From contig JAITGJ010000178.1 of NCBI GenBank assembly GCA_031280705.1, positions 1 through 9,352 of the forward strand: a DNA stretch of 9,352 nucleotides, given 5' to 3'. Positions within the stretch are counted from its first letter, which is position 1. The number at the start of each line of letters is the position of its first letter. The DNA is from Spirochaetaceae bacterium (GTDB taxonomy: Bacteria > Spirochaetota > Spirochaetia > Treponematales > Breznakiellaceae). Below, piece after piece: positions 6,972 to 9,352 of this stretch. The position numbers were made by a program, and so were the translations under genes. The notes below the pieces were generated by a model. That model made no database searches, had not been told where the DNA came from, and saw only the letters and a list, made by a program, of their open reading frames with translations.

Positions 6972-7284
6972 AATATACTCCCGCAAGATAGTTTCCCGTC
7001 CGGAACCGCGCGTCCCGCATGCGGCCGGGGGCTCCGCCGCGGTACGGCAGCGTAATCTGATTTTAACCGCTCGCGGTAATTATTAACAGGGGGACGTTAA
7101 AAAAAACCGAAGAAAAGTCAGGCGGACCGGCGTCCGGCCAACGGGGTCATGGTTTCTTTATGCCGAAAAATCATTTTTTTGTTGCAAAATCCCCAAACCC
7201 GTGGTATAAAAAATCAGCCGCGCATAAAGCGGCGCGTCCGTACCGGGCCGGTCTGATGCGGGCAGGAGCATGGAGGAGGAAGAC
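6972..7284. other. Divergent intergenic control region
   Basis: These 313 bases separate rubrerythrin (-) from the MoaF-like gene (+). I see no convincing gene. The right part holds the promoter and leader of the MoaF-like gene. The left part must hold the rubrerythrin promoter, but only a -10-like TAAAAT on the minus strand (about 7060-7065) is visible, without a matching -35 box. A small inverted repeat, ACCGC-TC-GCGGT (7066-7077), lies beside it, and an A/T-rich stretch lies at 7077-7086. Either could bind a stress regulator, but neither matches a known operator clearly. Confidence 0.5.
7182..7210 (+). promoter_or_regulatory. Sigma-70-type promoter of the MoaF-like gene
   Basis: TTGCAA (7182-7187) and TATAAA (7205-7210) match the consensus boxes at four and five of six bases, with the ideal 17-base spacer. 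Transcription would begin near 7217. That places a small hairpin, GCCGC (7217-7221) pairing with GCGGC (7229-7233), at the very 5' end of a leader of about 68 bases. Confidence 0.7.
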
Positions 7285-8994
7285 ATGATTGATAAATTCA
7301 GGTTTGAATATCCAAACCCAACGCCCGCTGAAATTCAGGGCATTTTTGACGGCGCGCCGGCGTGTCCCTCGGCAAAAACGCCCTTTTCGGCCGGACTTGC
7401 AGGCAAAACCGTGCACATTACCGCCGAAAAAGCGTCCTTTGCCTGGACCTTCGGCACGGACGGCAGCGTTACCGTGCGGGAAAACAGCGATGCGCCGCTC
7501 CGTGTGGAGGCCGGCGTGCTGGAGCTTTCCGGCCTGTATCTTGTCGCGCACCGTATTCCCGGAACGGTCCGGTTTCTTGCCGCGGCAATCGACCTTGAGC
7601 GCGGCCTCGGCACGGTATGTGAGTGCTGGTTTGGGAGCGCCGCGTTTCCCGCGCGCGAAGTACAGCGCGTATTTTATTCCGGGCGGATTGCGGGAAGCGG
7701 CGGGGGCGGTGAAAAAATCCACGAGCCGACGGGCCGTCTTACGGGAAAGGCGCTGCTCTGGAAAAACGATGCCGGGGAACGCGAAATGACGATTTATGCC
7801 ACCGCGATGTGTTCTTCGTTCCTCGATGTGGGCACGCCGAATGCGGGCGACACCTTTACCGCGCCGTCCGATTATCTTGAACTGAGTTACCGGCACTTTC
7901 TGTATTCACGGGTTGAGGTTGAATTTTCAGGCGGCTTTGTGCTGGAACTGCTCGACCTTTACACCCTCCGCTCCACCGGTATGCGCCTTGCCCTTGACGA
8001 AAACAACCGTCCTGTTTTCCGCATGTACACGGCGAAAGGAAAACTGCTGGGGCAGCTTGCCGCTTACGGCCCCTTCCAGCCGCCTGCCGCGCCGGTTGAA
8101 CTGCCGCCGCCTCCGCCGGGTATGGAAAAAGGGTTCCGCTTTGCCTACCGGCCGTTTACCATGACGCGGCCCATGACCTGTGCTGAAATTGACGAAGTTT
8201 CCGCGAAGGCGCCCATCTGGACCGGATCGTTCCGCGGCCCGAACAATGAAAACAGTGAAATGATGCTTCCCTGTACGGAACGCCTTGAGGGGATGCGTTT
8301 TTCCCTGCGTTTTGATTCCGGGGCGGTGTGGGAATATGAGATCAGCGGCAAAAACGCGATGCGTTTCCGCTATAACGGCGAACAAAACTGGCGCGAAGAA
8401 CGTTACGAGGCGTTTGAATCGGATCACAATCTTTTCTTTATGGCGCATACGGTAACAGGAAAACTGCCCATGGAAACCATGAATATCGCGCTTGATATTG
8501 ATGAAGGGCTGGTAACCTGCATTTACAACCGGATGGGAAACGCGGCGCATCCCCGTGAGCCGCTTCAGGAATGGTTGTTCGGCATTGTCGAAGCGCCCGG
8601 CATTACGCCGCCAAAATACAAACGCCACGGATTTACCACGGAGCTGGTGGGCCGTTCCTTCACCTGGACCTATACCAAGGCGATGGCGTCCCAGCATATT
8701 TATTCCTCGCCGGTTTCATATTCATGGAGCATCATGATGGGAGACGGCAGTCCCGGCCTTATGTGGAGTTCACCCTGCAAATATGCGAAAATCCGCGAAG
8801 GAATTTATTTCATGTCGTGGATAGAGGAACGCTCCGCAGGCAACCAGAACGCGATTCTTTTCAACACAAAAACGATGCACGATGTCGGCGCGTGCCTGGG
8901 CATCAATCATGAACAGGTGTTCGAATTTAACACTTTTGGTGCGGAATCCCGTTCAGCGGGTTTTATCGATCTACGCGAAGTGTACGGAATTTAG
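7285..8994 (+). CDS. Tandem MoaF-family protein (two MoaF-like halves)
   Basis: The 569-residue soluble protein has no signal peptide or membrane segment. Its C-terminal half is MoaF-like: VGRSFTWTY (455-463), SQHIYSS (469-475), PGLMWSSPCKYAKIREG (490-506), SWIEE (511-515) and NTKTMHDVG (527-535) are the family hallmarks. Known MoaF proteins are about half this length. The N-terminal half looks like a diverged copy: FRFEY (5-9) matches FRFAY (284-288), LYLVAH (84-89) matches LFFMAH (383-388), and the block at 99-125 resembles 400-426. A proline-rich hinge (263-279) joins the halves. The biochemical role of MoaF is not established, and the link to molybdenum cofactor implied by its name is doubtful. 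The ATG at 7285 is preferred over the in-frame ATG at 7270, because GGAGGAGG (7272-7279) is well placed for 7285 and the ribosome-binding site for 7270 is only one base away. It is probably a single-gene unit. Confidence 0.82.
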   Translation: MIDKFRFEYPNPTPAEIQGIFDGAPACPSAKTPFSAGLAGKTVHITAEKASFAWTFGTDGSVTVRENSDAPLRVEAGVLELSGLYLVAHRIPGTVRFLAAAIDLERGLGTVCECWFGSAAFPAREVQRVFYSGRIAGSGGGGEKIHEPTGRLTGKALLWKNDAGEREMTIYATAMCSSFLDVGTPNAGDTFTAPSDYLELSYRHFLYSRVEVEFSGGFVLELLDLYTLRSTGMRLALDENNRPVFRMYTAKGKLLGQLAAYGPFQPPAAPVELPPPPPGMEKGFRFAYRPFTMTRPMTCAEIDEVSAKAPIWTGSFRGPNNENSEMMLPCTERLEGMRFSLRFDSGAVWEYEISGKNAMRFRYNGEQNWREERYEAFESDHNLFFMAHTVTGKLPMETMNIALDIDEGLVTCIYNRMGNAAHPREPLQEWLFGIVEAPGITPPKYKRHGFTTELVGRSFTWTYTKAMASQHIYSSPVSYSWSIMMGDGSPGLMWSSPCKYAKIREGIYFMSWIEERSAGNQNAILFNTKTMHDVGACLGINHEQVFEFNTFGAESRSAGFIDLREVYGI

Positions 8995-9004
8995 AAACGC
9001 TCCT

Positions 9005-9050
9005 GGCCCTGCCGCCGCTTTTGAGACTCCCGGCGGCGGGGCCTTTTTTT
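9005..9050 (+). terminator. Intrinsic terminator of the MoaF-like gene
   Basis: GGCCCTGCCGCCG (9005-9017) pairs with CGGCGGCGGGGCC (9031-9043) over 13 pairs with a single T:G wobble. Seven T follow immediately (9044-9050). The stem begins 11 bases after the stop codon. This is a textbook Rho-independent terminator. Confidence 0.93.
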
Positions 9051-9149
9051 GGAAGGGAGCCGCCGTCTTCCCGCGCCAGGACGCCGGGAACATTCGGGCA
9101 TAGTCCCGCCTCCCGCCGGAGCGTCCAAAAAATGACGATAAGAAATGAC

Positions 9150-9223
9150 TGGGCCTTCCTGGACTTGAACCAGGGACCTACGGATTATGAGTCCGCAGCT
9201 CTAACCAACTGAGCTAAAGGCCC
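9150..9223 (-). tRNA. tRNA with CAU anticodon, probably tRNA-Ile2 (lysidine-modified)
   Basis: The minus strand folds into a complete cloverleaf of 74 bases. The acceptor stem is GGGCCTT/AAGGCCC with discriminator A. The D arm is GCTC/GAGC, the anticodon stem GCGGA/TCCGT with loop CTCATAA, the variable loop AGGTC, and the T arm CCTGG/CCAGG with loop TTCAAGT. The anticodon CAT is at 9187-9189. CAU tRNAs may be initiator Met, elongator Met or Ile2. The paired first base rules out initiator. The start GGGCCTTTAGCTCAG and the CTCATAA loop resemble bacterial tRNA-Ile2, in which TilS changes C34 to lysidine so that it reads AUA. Elongator Met remains possible. CCA is not encoded and must be added by a nucleotidyltransferase. 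No clear terminator is seen downstream. Confidence 0.95.
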
Positions 9224-9244
9224 GAAGACTGATCTTGTTCTGCA

Positions 9245-9273
9245 AGTGTAGCCCGCCGCAGCGAAAGAGTCAA
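9245..9273 (-). promoter_or_regulatory. Promoter of the CAU tRNA
   Basis: On the minus strand, TTGACT (9268-9273) and TACACT (9245-9250) are separated by exactly 17 bases and match the sigma-70 boxes at five and four of six positions. The predicted start, near 9238, gives a leader of about 15 bases before the tRNA 5' end, as expected for a tRNA gene. Confidence 0.75.
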
Positions 9274-9283
9274 CCCGGCGCGC

Positions 9284-9352
9284 GGCGGGCGGCGCATCGT
9301 CTCCGCTTCGGTGGATCAGGCCGTAAAGATATGGGATGCGGAAAGCGGGAAC
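9284..9352 (+). CDS. WD40-repeat coding fragment, no visible start, runs off the end
   Basis: The frame ending at 9352 reads GGRRIVSASVDQAVKIWDAES and then Gly-Asn. This matches the most conserved part of a WD40 beta-propeller blade (a hydrophobic strand ending in S-x-S, then D-x-x-V-K-I-W-D). The frame is open back to a TGA at 9230-9232, but no ATG, GTG or TTG in frame provides a plausible start ahead of the motif. The DNA between 9245 and 9273 is explained by the tRNA promoter instead. It could be a truncated remnant, a domain joined here by recombination, or an assembly join at a repetitive gene. The function is unknown. Confidence 0.5.

Noticed and set aside
7066..7086. PerR- or Fur-like operator upstream of rubrerythrin
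   Set aside because: The A/T-rich stretch and the small ACCGC/GCGGT inverted repeat do not match either consensus closely enough to name a regulator.
7270..7284. Earlier in-frame start of the MoaF-like gene
   Set aside because: Its AGGAG is only one base from the ATG, whereas the ATG at 7285 has a strong, properly spaced ribosome-binding site. The extra residues simply translate that site.

Overview
The window is a GC-rich bacterial fragment that looks like a complete contig. It begins in a long poly-C tract, probably a sequencing or assembly artefact, and ends in a fragment of a WD40-repeat coding sequence. The organism is most likely an anaerobe: there is a rubrerythrin, and an ASKHA-type activator of corrinoid enzymes of the kind found in acetogens, methylotrophic anaerobes and some spirochaetes. 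The set clpS, clpA, aat, a corrinoid activator and a tRNA without an encoded CCA would fit a termite-gut-type Treponema relative. No marker gene proves this, so the taxonomy is a guess.

Bases 211-3873 (+ strand) carry a compact N-degron proteolysis cluster: the adaptor ClpS, the AAA+ unfoldase ClpA, and the leucyl/phenylalanyl-tRNA--protein transferase Aat. Aat attaches Leu or Phe to proteins that begin with Lys or Arg. ClpS recognises such N-termini and hands the protein to ClpA, which feeds it to ClpP (not in the window). A terminator-like hairpin and a second hairpin lie between clpS and clpA, so the adaptor and the unfoldase may not be made in fixed proportion. Similar promoter-like elements lie upstream of each.

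Bases 3895-6971 (- strand) run convergent to aat. In transcription order they are rubrerythrin, D-aminoacyl-tRNA deacylase (dtd, TTG start, ribosome-binding site overlapping the rubrerythrin stop codon), and a 657-residue [2Fe-2S]/ASKHA protein of the RACE/DUF4445 type. The first two look like an operon; the third may have its own promoter.

Bases 6972-7284 are a divergent control region. On the other side, 7285-8994 (+) encodes an unusual 569-residue protein. Its C-terminal half is a recognisable MoaF-family protein and its N-terminal half looks like a diverged second copy, joined by a proline-rich hinge. It has a good sigma-70-type promoter and a strong intrinsic terminator, so it is probably a single-gene unit. 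No molybdenum-cofactor gene is nearby.

Bases 9150-9223 (- strand) are a CAU-anticodon tRNA, probably tRNA-Ile2, with a well-formed promoter. Just beyond that promoter, an open frame with the signature of a WD40 repeat runs off the end with no visible start codon.

Most of the window is housekeeping or stress functions. The parts most worth a second look are the duplicated MoaF protein, the Pro/Gly/aromatic linker in ClpA, the control elements around clpS and clpA, the stand-alone corrinoid activator, and the orphan WD40 fragment.
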